DNA of 64,000 bases from Acinetobacter pecorum (GCF_014837015.1 NZ_JACSPT010000014.1:22377-86376); one strand, 5' to 3'. Positions 47,036-56,897 are shown, numbered from the stretch's first letter. Numbers and translations are program-made. The notes: a model not told the origin generated them from the letters alone.

Positions 47036-47065
47036 AAAATGGGAGCGTTAAGCTCCCTTTTTTTA
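47036..47065 (+). terminator. Rho-independent terminator after rpmF
   Basis: GGGAGC (47041-47046) and GCTCCC (47052-47057) pair around GTTAA, followed by a T-run. Confidence 0.9.
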
Positions 47066-47251
47066 TGGCTGATTTTTTATGTCTAAGTTTTGCATGCTTA
47101 ATATTGAAGTTGCGGTTTTTGTTGTATTTGGCAATTACCCAAGCCGAAATTACGTGCTAAATTGCGCTCCACAATGGGTAGGGTGATCTGATTGGCCAAT
47201 TCTTTGGCTTGCTTAAAAGATTCGCACCTCTTGAATGAAAGGATTTTATTT

Positions 47252-48238
47252 ATGTCTGCTAAACAACTCGAACAAGCAGCTCAAGCAACTAAAACTGCAT
47301 TTGTATTCCCAGGTCAGGGTTCACAAAAAGTCGGCATGCTCGCTGAACTTGCAGAACAGTTTAGTGGTATCCGCGATACATTTGCCGAGGCATCTGCAGC
47401 GGTAGGCTTTGATCTGTGGCAGATCGCCCAAAGTGGTGAAGGTCTGAATCAAACTGAATTTACTCAACCTGTACTCTTAACTGCATCAATTGCCTTATGG
47501 CGTGTATGGTTGGAGTTAGGCGGGGTGGCACCAAAATACATGGCTGGTCATTCACTGGGTGAATACAGCGCACTGGTTGCATCCGGTGCTTTAAGCCTGG
47601 GTGATGCAGTTAAGCTGGTGAACCTGCGTGGTAAGCTGATGCAAACTGCTGTACCTCAAGGTGTCGGTGCAATGGCAGCCATTCTAGGTTTGGATGACGC
47701 CAAAGTGATTGAGCTTTGTGCACAAGCAACTGCAGCAAGCGAAGGTTCTGTCGAAGCAGCAAACTATAATGCACAAGGCCAAGTTGTAGTTGCAGGGGAT
47801 AAAGAACGTGTAGAAGCTGTTATGGCACTGGCTAAAGAAAATGGCGGTAAAGCCATTGCGCTGCCTGTTTCAGTTCCTTCGCACTGTTCACTAATGAAAC
47901 CTGCTGCCGAGCAGTTCGCGCCAGCTTTGGAACAAACGGCCATTGAGATGCCCCGTATACCTGTATTACAAAATGTAGGCGCGCAAGCGGCGGCTGATGT
48001 GACTGAACTTCGTCAGGCCTTAACGGCGCAGCTATATGAGTCGGTACAGTGGACCAAAACACTACAATTCCTTCAAGATGAAGGAATTGAGTATATTGTA
48101 GAATGCGGTCCAGGTAATGTACTGGCGAATATGGCAAAACGTTTACCAAATATTGAAAAAGCACTTCCACTGGATACCAAATCTCGTCTGGAAGATGCGC
48201 TTAACACCGTACTAGTGGCAGAAGGGAAAATTGCATGA
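47252..48238 (+). CDS. fabD: Malonyl-CoA:ACP transacylase FabD
   Basis: Transfers malonyl groups from CoA to acyl carrier protein for fatty-acid synthesis. The ATG at 47252 has GAAAGGA 9 bases upstream and gives 328 residues; the earlier in-frame start at 47192 lacks support. The motif FVFPGQGSQKVGM opens the domain and GHSLGEYSAL holds the active Ser at residue 101; the partner His follows in VPSHCSLM. The stop overlaps fabG as ATGA. Confidence 0.96.
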   Translation: MSAKQLEQAAQATKTAFVFPGQGSQKVGMLAELAEQFSGIRDTFAEASAAVGFDLWQIAQSGEGLNQTEFTQPVLLTASIALWRVWLELGGVAPKYMAGHSLGEYSALVASGALSLGDAVKLVNLRGKLMQTAVPQGVGAMAAILGLDDAKVIELCAQATAASEGSVEAANYNAQGQVVVAGDKERVEAVMALAKENGGKAIALPVSVPSHCSLMKPAAEQFAPALEQTAIEMPRIPVLQNVGAQAAADVTELRQALTAQLYESVQWTKTLQFLQDEGIEYIVECGPGNVLANMAKRLPNIEKALPLDTKSRLEDALNTVLVAEGKIA

Positions 48239-48969
48239 CACAGGAACGTAAAGTTGCCTTGGTAACAGGTGCGAGTCGCGGCATTGGGGCTGCAATTGCG
48301 CAACAACTCATTCAGGACGGTTATTTTGTCGTAGGTACTGCGACTTCTGAAGCTGGTGCAGAAAAATTAACTGCACATTTTGCTGAAAATGGTGCCGGTA
48401 AAGTTTTAGATGTGCGTGATGGTGCTGCGATTGATGCACTGGTGAGTGATATCGAGCAAAACTATGGTCCGGTACTGGTATTGGTGAATAATGCCGGGAT
48501 TACCAAAGATAACCTGTTACTGCGCATGTCAGAAGATGACTGGGATGATATTTTAAATATTCACCTGAAGGCCGTTTACCGTTTATCTAAACGTGTACTG
48601 AAGGGCATGACCAAGGCGCGTTTCGGCCGCATTATCAATATCAGTTCTGTGGTGGCACACTTTGCCAACCCGGGGCAGGCCAACTATTCTGCTGCCAAAG
48701 CAGGTATTGAAGCATTTAGCCGCAGCCTGGCCAAAGAAATGGGCAGTCGTCAGATTACGGTAAACTCGGTGGCACCAGGATTTATTGCGACTGAAATGAC
48801 TGAGCAGTTAAGTGAAGATATTCGTAAAAAGATGACTGAACAGGTGGCTTTAAACCGGTTGGGTAATCCGCAGGATATCGCCAATGCCGTAAGTTTCTTG
48901 GCTTCGGATAAAGCTAGTTACATTACTGGTACAGTTATTCATGTAAATGGGGGCTTATACATGAGCTAA
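48235..48969 (+). CDS. fabG: 3-oxoacyl-ACP reductase FabG
   Basis: NADPH-dependent reduction of 3-oxoacyl-ACP in each elongation cycle. 244 residues; [15 protein letters not shown] binds the nucleotide, [14 protein letters not shown] is the adenine-side motif, and the catalytic Ser-Tyr-Lys triad is in NISSVV and YSAAKAG. The start overlaps the fabD stop by 4 bp. acpP follows 83 bp later with its own ribosome-binding site. Confidence 0.97.
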   Translation: MTQERKVALVTGASRGIGAAIAQQLIQDGYFVVGTATSEAGAEKLTAHFAENGAGKVLDVRDGAAIDALVSDIEQNYGPVLVLVNNAGITKDNLLLRMSEDDWDDILNIHLKAVYRLSKRVLKGMTKARFGRIINISSVVAHFANPGQANYSAAKAGIEAFSRSLAKEMGSRQITVNSVAPGFIATEMTEQLSEDIRKKMTEQVALNRLGNPQDIANAVSFLASDKASYITGTVIHVNGGLYMS

Positions 48970-49052
48970 GCTCAAGTATAAACTTTCCAAATTTTTTAGA
49001 TTCAATTAAACTAACGGCATTAAAAACGCCACAAGCAATGAGGAGAATTCCT

Positions 49053-49289
49053 GTGAGCGATATCGAACAACGCGTTAAGCAAGCGGTTGCAGAACAACTT
49101 GGTATCAAAATCGAAGAGATTAAAAACGAAGCATCTTTCATGGATGACTTGGGTGCTGACTCTCTAGACTTGGTTGAACTGGTAATGTCTTTCGAAAATG
49201 ACTTCGACATCACGATTCCTGATGAAGATTCTAACGAAATCACAACTGTTCAATCTGCGATCGACTATGTTACTAAAAAACTTGGTTAA
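49053..49289 (+). CDS. acpP: Acyl carrier protein
   Basis: Carries growing acyl chains on a phosphopantetheine arm. Translation most likely starts at the GTG at 49053 ([10 protein letters not shown]), 7 bases after AGGAG; an ATG at 49038 precedes that ribosome-binding site. The 78 acidic residues include GADSLDLVE, with the modified Ser at position 37. The codons are those of highly expressed genes. fabF does not follow; fabB lies about 8 kb downstream. Confidence 0.97.
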   Translation: MSDIEQRVKQAVAEQLGIKIEEIKNEASFMDDLGADSLDLVELVMSFENDFDITIPDEDSNEITTVQSAIDYVTKKLG

Positions 49290-49318
49290 TTGCTGATTTT
49301 CAGCTTTGCTGAACCTAA

Positions 49319-49342
49319 AGACCACCGTAAGGTGGTTTTTTT
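49319..49342 (+). terminator. Rho-independent terminator after acpP
   Basis: ACCACC and GGTGGT pair around GTAA, followed by T-run. Confidence 0.88.
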
Positions 49343-49473
49343 GTGTCCGCTTTCACATGCATAAAGGTTTTACAATCCATTACCTTTATGTCACCAATGA
49401 CTAACTATCCTTAGACTCTTTTCATTATAAAAATAGGAGTGATGTGACATTAACAACAAGAACGGAGTTCACC

Positions 49474-49971
49474 ATGGGTCTTTTTGATTTCGTAAAAGGT
49501 ATCGGTAAGAAAAATACGGCTGCTGCAGAACCACAGCAAACTCCGGCAGCGACACCGCAGGCACCTAAAGCCGCACCTGCAGAGCCTTCTGCCCAGGAAA
49601 TGGCAAATAAGCTATTGGGCCATGTCAAAAGTTTAGGCTTGCCGATTACAGGTTTGTCGATTAGCTATAACTCGACCTCTGATCTGGCCACCGTGCGCGG
49701 ACAGGTAAAAAGTCAGGCCGATCGTGAAAAGATTATTCTGGCAGTCGGAAATATTGATCATGTCGCCAAAGTAGATGATCAGCTAACCGTGACTAATCCA
49801 GAACCTGAAAGTAAATTCTATACAGTCAAATCTGGCGATACTTTATCTAAAATCTCAAAAGAGTTTTATGGGGATGCCAATCAGTATAATAAGATCTTTG
49901 AGGCTAATCGTCCCTTGCTTAAAAATGCGGATGATATTTTTCCCGGACAGGTACTGCGTATTCCTGCTTAA
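49474..49971 (+). CDS. BON and LysM domain protein (Kbp/YgaU-like)
   Basis: A 165-residue protein from the ATG at 49474, with CGGAG upstream. A short start (MGLFDFVKGIGKK) and an Ala/Pro-rich linker precede a BON domain (about residues 50-107, ITGLSISYNSTSDLATVRGQVKSQADREKI) and a C-terminal LysM domain (FYTVKSGDTLSKISKEFYGDANQYNKIFEANRPLL). This is the arrangement of E. coli Kbp (YgaU), a potassium-binding protein. No signal peptide is visible, which fits a cytoplasmic Kbp-like role. Confidence 0.88.
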   Translation: MGLFDFVKGIGKKNTAAAEPQQTPAATPQAPKAAPAEPSAQEMANKLLGHVKSLGLPITGLSISYNSTSDLATVRGQVKSQADREKIILAVGNIDHVAKVDDQLTVTNPEPESKFYTVKSGDTLSKISKEFYGDANQYNKIFEANRPLLKNADDIFPGQVLRIPA

Positions 49972-50002
49972 GGATTAATAAAATCAATGAATTTTCGAAC
50001 AT

Positions 50003-50030
50003 AAAGCCCCTTCCGGGGCTTTAACGTTTT
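50003..50030. terminator. Hairpin terminator between the LysM gene and the Lrp-type regulator
   Basis: AAAGCCCC and GGGGCTTT form a perfect 8-bp stem with a TTCC loop. The T-run is interrupted (TTTAACGTTTTT). Confidence 0.72.
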
Positions 50031-50057
50031 TGCAGGCAGATTAATAAAGTTAAGGTA

Positions 50058-50525
50058 TTAAATCCCTAGGTCCAGATATAAACTTTCTTTGACTTCTTCC
50101 ATGACGACATAACTGTGCGAGGAAGCAGAAGCGGGCAGTTTTTTCAGTAAATCCCCCAGTAAACGGCGATAAGCACTCATTTCCTTTAAACGCGCTTTGA
50201 CCAGATAATCAAAATCACCAGAAATTAAATGACATTCCAGGACTTCTGGAATTTCTGTCAGATTACGAGCCACCTGATCAAATACATCACCTGATTTGGC
50301 TGAGAGTTTGATTTCCAAAAATACCAGCAAACTACGCTCCAGCATTTCCGGATTTAAACGGGCGTAATAACCCATGATAATACCTTCACGCTCCAGCCGT
50401 TTTACCCGTTCTGAACAGGGTGTGGTTGAAAGATTGACACGTGCTGCCAGCTCGCTAATGGCAATCCGGCCATCGCGTTGCAGGATGTCTAGAATCATGC
50501 GATCAATGCGGTCTAATTTGCGCAT
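50058..50525 (-). CDS. dadR: Lrp/AsnC family regulator (probable DadR)
   Basis: 155 residues from the ATG at 50525, which has GAGGG 8-9 bases upstream; an earlier start at 50588 adds an unrelated stretch. The N-terminal winged helix (RKLDRIDRMILDILQRDGRIAISELAARVNLSTTPCSERVKRLEREGII) and a C-terminal ligand/oligomerisation domain (ECHLISGDFDYLVKARLKEMSAYRRLL) are typical of Lrp. It is divergent from dadA, so it most likely controls the alanine catabolism genes. The symbol rests on that context. Confidence 0.88.
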   Translation of the reverse strand: MRKLDRIDRMILDILQRDGRIAISELAARVNLSTTPCSERVKRLEREGIIMGYYARLNPEMLERSLLVFLEIKLSAKSGDVFDQVARNLTEIPEVLECHLISGDFDYLVKARLKEMSAYRRLLGDLLKKLPASASSHSYVVMEEVKESLYLDLGI

Positions 50526-50571
50526 TAATATTTCCCTCTTTTTTTTAATTCTGCCCGAAAAAATATTTATT

Positions 50572-50602
50572 CCACTGAATTTATACACTGAATATAGTGA
50601 AT
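50572..50602. promoter_or_regulatory. Possible Lrp-type operator between the regulator and dadA
   Basis: CCACTGAAT (50572-50580) and ACACTGAATATAGTGAAT (50585-50602) contain repeated ACTGAAT half-sites and the inverted pair CACTGAATATAGTG. A further TAGTGAA lies near 50628. TATACT (50622-50627) is a likely -10 for dadA. Binding is inferred from location and symmetry. Confidence 0.45.
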
Positions 50603-50665
50603 TTAACTATTAAAGCAAAAATATACTAGTGAAATAACCTGGAAAAATGTTTGAGGATTAAGGTA

Positions 50666-51925
50666 ATGCGCGTATTGGTTTTAGGTAGTGGTGTGATTGG
50701 TGTGGCAAGCGCTTACTATCTGGCGCAGCAGGGAGCAACTGTAACTGTGCTGGATCGTCAGGCGGGTCCGGCTCAGGAAACCAGCTTTGGCAATGCTGGA
50801 CAGATTTCTCCGGGCTACTCGACTCCTTGGGCGGCACCAGGTATTCCTTTTAAGGCGGTCAAATGGATGTTCCAGCATCATGCTCCGTTGGCGATTAATG
50901 TCGATGGCAGCCTGTGGCAATTGCAGTGGATGGCACAAATGCTGAAAAACTGTAATGCCCAGCATTATGCAGTCAATAAAGAACGGATGGTGCGTGTGGC
51001 TGAATATAGCCGTGACTGTTTACGCAATTTGCGTCGTGATATTGGCATCTCTTATGAAAACCGTGCGAAAGGCACTTTGCAGATTTTCCGTAAAGATGCG
51101 CAGCTGGATGCGGTGCAGCGCGATATCGAGGTTCTAAAAGAAACTGGTGTGGAGTTTGAGTTGCTGGATCGTGATGGACTGGCGCGTGTAGAACCGGCAT
51201 TGGCACAGGCAAAAGACAAACTGGTGGGTGGTCTGCATTTACCCAATGACGAAACGGGCGACTGCTATCTGTTTACCAATGCCTTGGCAGAACATGCCAA
51301 AGGGATGGGTGTAGAGTTCAAGTTTAATCAAAACGTTGAAAAACTGATTGTAGAAGGCGACCAGATCAAAGGAGTTCTGGTGAATGGTCAGGTGCTTACA
51401 GCAGATAAATATGTGCTGGCTTTTGGTAGTTATTCACGTAATTTCCTCAAACCACTTGAACTGAATTTACCGGTCTATCCAGTGAAAGGTTATTCATTGA
51501 CGATTCCTATTGTAGATCCAGCCTTCGCTCCACAATCTACCGTGCTGGATGAAACCTATAAAATTGCAATCACCCGTTTCGACCAGCGCATCCGCGTAGG
51601 GGGAATGGCTGAACTGAGCGGTTTTAACTTGGGTCTGAATGAAGACCGTCGCGGCACGCTGGAAATGGTGACCCGTGATTTATTCCCGGGGGGCGATATG
51701 AATCAGGCCAGCTTCTGGACAGGCCTGCGGCCAATGACCCCGGACAGTACGCCAATTATTGGAAAAACTCGTTTTAAAAACCTGTTCCTGAATACCGGAC
51801 ATGGCACGTTAGGCTGGACCATGGCGTGTGGTTCGGGCAAGTTAATCAGCGATCTGGTCTTGGCTCGTGATCCTGAAATCAGTACCGAAGGTCTTTCATT
51901 GTCGCGTTATCAGCAGGCGGCCTAA
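50666..51925 (+). CDS. dadA: D-amino acid dehydrogenase small subunit DadA
   Basis: FAD enzyme that oxidises D-alanine and other D-amino acids to keto acids, feeding electrons to the respiratory chain. 419 residues from the ATG at 50666, with GGATTAAGG upstream. The FAD loop is [20 protein letters not shown]; later marks are [22 protein letters not shown] and [25 protein letters not shown]. alr, ridA and a permease follow on the same strand. Confidence 0.95.
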   Translation: MRVLVLGSGVIGVASAYYLAQQGATVTVLDRQAGPAQETSFGNAGQISPGYSTPWAAPGIPFKAVKWMFQHHAPLAINVDGSLWQLQWMAQMLKNCNAQHYAVNKERMVRVAEYSRDCLRNLRRDIGISYENRAKGTLQIFRKDAQLDAVQRDIEVLKETGVEFELLDRDGLARVEPALAQAKDKLVGGLHLPNDETGDCYLFTNALAEHAKGMGVEFKFNQNVEKLIVEGDQIKGVLVNGQVLTADKYVLAFGSYSRNFLKPLELNLPVYPVKGYSLTIPIVDPAFAPQSTVLDETYKIAITRFDQRIRVGGMAELSGFNLGLNEDRRGTLEMVTRDLFPGGDMNQASFWTGLRPMTPDSTPIIGKTRFKNLFLNTGHGTLGWTMACGSGKLISDLVLARDPEISTEGLSLSRYQQAA

Positions 51926-51960
51926 GATCATCTGAGGCACAGTATTCAAGGAGGAGTTTT

Positions 51961-53073
51961 ATGCCACGTCCTATTACTGCGATCATTCATCAGCAGGCGC
52001 TTAGGCATAATTTAAGCGTTTCACACCAATGTATGCCTGACAGCCAGGTATTTGCCGTGGTCAAGGCCAATGCCTATGGACACGGGATTGAGCGCGTTTA
52101 TACGGCACTTCAGGATGCAGATGGATTTGCCTTTCTGGATATCGGGGAGGGCACGCGGCTACGTGCGCTTGGGTGCAAGAAGCCGCTGCTGTTGCTTGAA
52201 GGTATTTTCGCTTTTGAGGATTTATTTGAATGTGCGAAGCATGAAATGAGCTTTGCCATTCATTCCCTGCATCAAGTGCAATGGTTGAAACAGTTTGCTG
52301 CAATAGCACCAGATGTACAGTTTGATGTGTATTTAAAAATGAACAGTGGCATGAACCGGCTGGGTTTTGAGCCACAGCAATATGCAGAAATCTGGCAGGA
52401 GCTGCATCAGCTGAATACTGTCCGTTCAATCACGCATATGACCCATTTCTCCGATGCGGATGGCGAGCGTTTTGGATTGGATGGAATTGAACATCAACAT
52501 TTTATTTTTAATAAAACGATTCAGGGACTTGCGGGTAAAACCTCGCTGAGTAACAGTGCGGCCATTTTGCGGCATCATCAAACCCTTCATTGCGATATTG
52601 TGCGTAGCGGCATCATGCTGTATGGCAGTTCCCCGGATTATCCTGCACATAGTATTCAAGACTGGAATTTACGTCCTACGATGAGCCTGCGCAGTGAGAT
52701 TATCGCCATTCAGACAGTACAGGCAGGCGATAGTATTGGCTATGGCTCCAAATTTATTGCCACGCAACAGATGCGGATCGGAGTGGTGGCCTGTGGCTAT
52801 GCCGATGGCTATCAGCGGCTATCGGCGACCGGTACGCCTGTGCTGGTGGATTCAGTTAAAACACATACATTGGGCCGGATCAGTATGGATATGCTCGCTG
52901 TGGATGTCACTGCACTGCCGCAGGCGGATGTAGGCAGTGAAGTGGTACTTTGGGGGCAATCTTCCGAAGGTGTGCTTTTGCCAATTGATGAGGTGGCGGC
53001 CAGTTCTGGCACGATCGGCTATGAGCTCATGTGTGCGGTAACCGCCCGGGTTAATTTTCAGATTGATGCTTAA
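51961..53073 (+). CDS. dadX: Alanine racemase (catabolic DadX type)
   Basis: Pyridoxal-phosphate enzyme converting L-alanine to D-alanine, the substrate of DadA. 370 residues with FAVVKANAYGHG (PLP Lys at residue 35), KMNSGMNRLGF, GYADGYQRL (catalytic Tyr region) and GRISMDMLAVDVT. AAGGAGGAG lies just before the ATG. The position between dadA and ridA supports the catabolic rather than the cell-wall racemase, though the protein could serve both. Confidence 0.94.
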   Translation: MPRPITAIIHQQALRHNLSVSHQCMPDSQVFAVVKANAYGHGIERVYTALQDADGFAFLDIGEGTRLRALGCKKPLLLLEGIFAFEDLFECAKHEMSFAIHSLHQVQWLKQFAAIAPDVQFDVYLKMNSGMNRLGFEPQQYAEIWQELHQLNTVRSITHMTHFSDADGERFGLDGIEHQHFIFNKTIQGLAGKTSLSNSAAILRHHQTLHCDIVRSGIMLYGSSPDYPAHSIQDWNLRPTMSLRSEIIAIQTVQAGDSIGYGSKFIATQQMRIGVVACGYADGYQRLSATGTPVLVDSVKTHTLGRISMDMLAVDVTALPQADVGSEVVLWGQSSEGVLLPIDEVAASSGTIGYELMCAVTARVNFQIDA

Positions 53074-53121
53074 ATTTTTAATCTAATTTTTTATTTCATA
53101 TCCCAAACAAGGAAGATCAAC

Positions 53122-53487
53122 ATGACACAGGACAATACAGCTATTCAGCGGCTCAAGAGCAATGGAATTATGAGTGCTGTAACGATTCATCATCAAACCG
53201 TGTATTTATCGGGTCAAATACCCGACAGCAGCGATCTGGACATACGCAAACAGACACTGGAAGTGTTCGCCAAGATTGAGGAGTTGCTGGCACTGGCAAA
53301 TACTGATAAAAGCCGTCTGCTTTCTGCACAGCTATTCGTGAAAAATCTGGACGATTTTCAAACCGTGAATCAGCTTTGGGTGGAATGGCTGCAAGGTCAT
53401 GGCACGCCCGCACGCGCTACGATTCAGGCGGATCTGGTGAACCCTGACTGGCTGATTGAAATTGCAGTGATAGCAGCATTACCTTGA
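53122..53487 (+). CDS. RidA family protein (reactive imine deaminase)
   Basis: A 121-residue Rid protein that hydrolyses reactive enamine/imine intermediates. The family pattern VYLSGQIPD...DIRKQTLEVFAKIEELLALA and HGTPARATIQADLVNPDWLIEIAVIAAL contains the substrate-binding Arg (PARAT). DadA produces an imino acid, so a Rid protein in the operon is functionally sensible. AAGGAAGAT precedes the ATG. Confidence 0.92.
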   Translation: MTQDNTAIQRLKSNGIMSAVTIHHQTVYLSGQIPDSSDLDIRKQTLEVFAKIEELLALANTDKSRLLSAQLFVKNLDDFQTVNQLWVEWLQGHGTPARATIQADLVNPDWLIEIAVIAALP

Positions 53488-53641
53488 TTTAAAGAATATT
53501 TTTACATCTCCCTATTTTGATTTTATAAGGACATCAGACTTGATCATTTAGTTATTTAAATGAAACTGCATCTGCAATCAGGATTTCAGGAAGATATCCG
53601 ATTAGATGAGCGAAAGTCTGAGCTAAGAAAAGGAACCGATT

Positions 53642-55081
53642 ATGAATACCGCCTCCTCTAAGGATGACGCAGCGTCTGCTCCCCATGAATTGCAGCGTAA
53701 GCTCTCTAACCGGCATTTGCAGTTAATCGCCATTGGTGGCGCCATTGGTACAGGCCTGTTTATGGGCTCCGGTAAAACCATTGCATTAGCAGGACCGTCA
53801 ATCTTATTTATCTATATGATTATTGGTGCAATGTTCTTTTTTCTGATGCGTGCATTAGGCGAAATTTTGCTGTCCAATCTGCACTATAAATCTTTTATTG
53901 ATATGGCGCATGACCTGATTGGCCCGGGTGCGGGCTATTATATTGGCTGGTCCTATTGGCTAGGCTGGATTCTGGTGGGTATTGCGGATCTGGCGGCAAT
54001 TATCAATTATCTGAATTTCTGGTTGCCACCGGATATGACCTTTACCCCATTGGGGCAGGCGATGATCAGTGCTGGCTGTGTATTGCTGGTACTTGGAATT
54101 AACCTGCTGACCGTCAAACTGTTCGGTGAAATTGAGTTCTGGTTTGCCCTGATTAAAATTCTGGCCATTCTGGGCCTGATTGCAATTGGCGGATATATGA
54201 TTTTCAGCAATTTCCAGACGCCAGATGGATCTGCTGCCAGTCTTAGTAATGTCTGGGCTTATGATGGCATGTTTCCTAAAGGAACTATGGGCTTTCTCGC
54301 AGGCTTTCAGATTGCGATGTTTGCCTTCGTAGGGGTAGAGCTGCTCGGTACCATGGCGGCTGAAACCAAGGATCCTGAAAAGAACCTGCCAAAAGCAGTG
54401 AATGCGATTCCGACCCGAATTATCCTGTTCTATGTGCTGTCTCTGCTGGTGATTATGTCTGTAACACCATGGGTGGAAATTCCCGCAGATCAAAGTCCTT
54501 TCGTGACACTTTTCCTGCATGCAGGGATTCCGGTTTCGGCCATTATCATGAATCTGGTGGTGCTGTCTTCTGTGATGTCATCAATGAATAGCGGAGTATT
54601 CTCGACCAGCCGGATGCTCTTTGGCTTGGCTCGTGATTCTCAGGCACCCCAGGCGCTAGCTGAACTTTCGAGTCGTGCGGTTCCAGCCAAAGGCTTGCTG
54701 TTTTCCTGTGCCTTTATCATGGCAGGCGCAGCTTTTCAGTATTTCGTACCCAACACCATGGAAGCTTTTACGCTGGCAAGTTCGCTGTGTGTGATCCTGT
54801 TTATCAGTATTTGGGGGCTGATTATGGTGTGCTATATCCGTTACCGTAAACAGCAGCCTGAAAAGCATGCAGCTTCTACCTTCAAAATGCCAGGTGGTAT
54901 TTGGATGTCATATCTTGTACTGATCTTTTTGTTCTTTGCATTGGTTATTTTGAGTCTGGAAGCAGATACCATGAAAGCATTGATGATTAGTCCACTCTGG
55001 TTGATTATTCTGTTTGCCACCTACCATATGTTGTATAAACCAAGGATGAAGAAGCGCATCCAGTCTTTAGATATACGGTAA
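53642..55081 (+). CDS. cycA: D-serine/D-alanine/glycine:H+ symporter (CycA type)
   Basis: A 479-residue amino-acid permease of the APC family with about twelve membrane segments. LQLIAIGGAIGTGLFMGSGKTIALAGPSILFIYMIIG is the conserved first helix; MSSMNSGVFSTSRMLFGLA and the AxxLPKAVNAIPTRI loop are also typical. Downstream of dadA, dadX and ridA it would supply D-alanine or glycine. GGAACCGATT precedes the ATG. The operon ends at a strong terminator. Confidence 0.9.
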   Translation: MNTASSKDDAASAPHELQRKLSNRHLQLIAIGGAIGTGLFMGSGKTIALAGPSILFIYMIIGAMFFFLMRALGEILLSNLHYKSFIDMAHDLIGPGAGYYIGWSYWLGWILVGIADLAAIINYLNFWLPPDMTFTPLGQAMISAGCVLLVLGINLLTVKLFGEIEFWFALIKILAILGLIAIGGYMIFSNFQTPDGSAASLSNVWAYDGMFPKGTMGFLAGFQIAMFAFVGVELLGTMAAETKDPEKNLPKAVNAIPTRIILFYVLSLLVIMSVTPWVEIPADQSPFVTLFLHAGIPVSAIIMNLVVLSSVMSSMNSGVFSTSRMLFGLARDSQAPQALAELSSRAVPAKGLLFSCAFIMAGAAFQYFVPNTMEAFTLASSLCVILFISIWGLIMVCYIRYRKQQPEKHAASTFKMPGGIWMSYLVLIFLFFALVILSLEADTMKALMISPLWLIILFATYHMLYKPRMKKRIQSLDIR

Positions 55082-55098
55082 CTATGAGTTCAAATAAT

Positions 55099-55132
55099 TA
55101 AAAAGAGAGGGGAAGAAACCCCTCTCTTTTTT
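55099..55132 (+). terminator. Rho-independent terminator after cycA
   Basis: AAAAGAGAGGGG and CCCCTCTCTTTT pair around AAGAAA, followed by more T. Confidence 0.93.
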
Positions 55133-55496
55133 ATGAGGGTCTATTTAAATGGTGATTGAAATTTGAGTTAACCATGAATCATGGATAAAAAATAATTTGA
55201 AAAATGAATGCCTGTTTCAGCGGATGCTGAATCTCATAATAAAGGTCTTTTTACAATGACCTGCCTACAATAGAAGCTTATCTCTTAACACTAGAAAAAC
55301 AGTCTAACAGCCAAAATTTTGCAATGATTAGCTAATCTCTTCAAAGGACATAGTCCAGAGACTCGAGTAGCTGATGAAGTGCTGCTAAAAAATAAGCATA
55401 ATCTGGCGCTTGGAGTGAAATCCATAAGAGGTAGAGTTATCTGGAATTATATAATTGTTTAATAAAACTAAAAAAATAGAAGATGTAGGAGTAGAT
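55133..55496. other. AT-rich intergenic region before cfa, nothing specific seen
   Basis: About 360 bp without a supported gene. It contains GATTAGCTAATC, a palindrome near 55326, and no clear sigma-70 promoter. The composition changes to markedly AT-rich here and through cfa. Confidence 0.4.
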
Positions 55497-56636
55497 ATGA
55501 ATATCTATGTTGAGCATAAAAATGATGGTCTAAGAGAGATCTTGGAAAAATTATTGGATGAAGCTGGCATTCAGGTTAATGGTGACAAGCCTTATGACAT
55601 ACAGGTACATAATGATGATTTTTATAACCGTATCTTACAGCAAGGTTCATTAGGTCTAGGTGAAAGCTATATGGATGGCTGGTGGGACTGTGATCGGCTG
55701 GATATTTTATTCTATAAAATTTTACGTGCCAAGTTAGATAAAAAAATACCCTATAATTTAAAAGATATTATTAGAATTGCAATTTCTCGAATTCAAAATT
55801 TACAGACTCAAAAAAGAGCCTGGCAGGTGGGTGAAGAACATTATGATCTTGGTAATGATCTTTTTAATCATATGCTTGATCCATATATGCAATATTCTTG
55901 TGCCTACTGGAAAAATGCCGATAACCTTTTTCAAGCCCAGCAACAAAAACTCGATTTGATCTGTCGCAAACTTGACTTGCAGCCAGGTATGCGATTGCTG
56001 GATATTGGCTGCGGATGGGGCGGGTTAGCCGAATATGCGGCCAAAAATTATCAAGTTTCTGTAGTAGGTATTACCATTTCTAAAGAACAACAAAAACTAG
56101 CCGTTGAGCGATGTAAAGGACTTGATGTTGAAATCTTGCTTATGGATTATCGTAACTTAAATGAGAGATTCGATCGTATTGCATCTATAGGCATGTTTGA
56201 GCATGTAGGATTGAAAAATTACGATACCTATTTTCAAGTCGTACAACGTAATTTAAATGCAGATGGATTGTTTTTATTGCATACCATTGGTTCTAATACC
56301 ATAAGGAAGGGAGCTGATCCATGGATAACGAAATATATCTTCCCGAATGGTTATATACCCTCAATTGAAAAAATTGCTCATTTTAGTAGTGGCAAATTTA
56401 TTATGGAAGATTGGCATAATTTTGGTACCGATTATGACTTAACACTTCGGGCCTGGTCGGAAAGATTCCTTCAAGCGTGGCCAGAAATTGAAGCCAATTA
56501 TAGTGCTCGCTTTAAAAGAATGTTTAATTATTATTTAAATGCCTGTGCTGGTGCATTTCGAGCACGAGAATTACAATTATGGCAAATCGTATTCAGTCCA
56601 AATGGTTTAGAAGGGGAAGTTCGAATTGCACGTTAG
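55497..56636 (+). CDS. cfa: Cyclopropane-fatty-acyl-phospholipid synthase
   Basis: SAM-dependent enzyme that adds a methylene bridge to unsaturated fatty-acid chains of membrane lipids. 379 residues from the ATG at 55497, with TAGGAG upstream. The N-terminal domain (QGSLGLGESYMDGWWDCDRLDILFYKIL) precedes the methyltransferase motif LLDIGCGWGGLAEYAA. FDRIASIGMFEHVGLKNY and YYLNACAGAFRARELQLWQIVFS complete the enzyme. It has the size of E. coli Cfa. The DNA is visibly richer in A+T than neighbouring genes (for example 55741-55800), which hints at transfer. Confidence 0.93.
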   Translation: MNIYVEHKNDGLREILEKLLDEAGIQVNGDKPYDIQVHNDDFYNRILQQGSLGLGESYMDGWWDCDRLDILFYKILRAKLDKKIPYNLKDIIRIAISRIQNLQTQKRAWQVGEEHYDLGNDLFNHMLDPYMQYSCAYWKNADNLFQAQQQKLDLICRKLDLQPGMRLLDIGCGWGGLAEYAAKNYQVSVVGITISKEQQKLAVERCKGLDVEILLMDYRNLNERFDRIASIGMFEHVGLKNYDTYFQVVQRNLNADGLFLLHTIGSNTIRKGADPWITKYIFPNGYIPSIEKIAHFSSGKFIMEDWHNFGTDYDLTLRAWSERFLQAWPEIEANYSARFKRMFNYYLNACAGAFRARELQLWQIVFSPNGLEGEVRIAR

Positions 56637-56853
56637 AGTATGAGATTAACCGTGATTTACGGATTGGAATTTTTCTTTAAAGTCATCTGGAAGGTTTCTG
56701 CTTTTTTACGCTGCTTAAGATTAATTTAAAGTGATTTTTAGGCATTCTCTCCGTATTTCTCAGTTAGAAAAGTAGGATTTATTAGATGCTTGCTTGGGGC
56801 TTATAGGAAATTCGGCTTAAGCAGGATTTTGAAGTATTGAATAAAAAAAGATT

Positions 56854-56885
56854 TAAAAAAAACCTCCAATAGGAGGTTTTTTTTT
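56854..56885. terminator. Bidirectional terminator between cfa and hemJ
   Basis: AAAAAACCTCC and GGAGGTTTTTT pair around a short loop, with A-run and T-run on opposite sides. Confidence 0.9.
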
Positions 56886-56897
56886 AAATTGAATACA

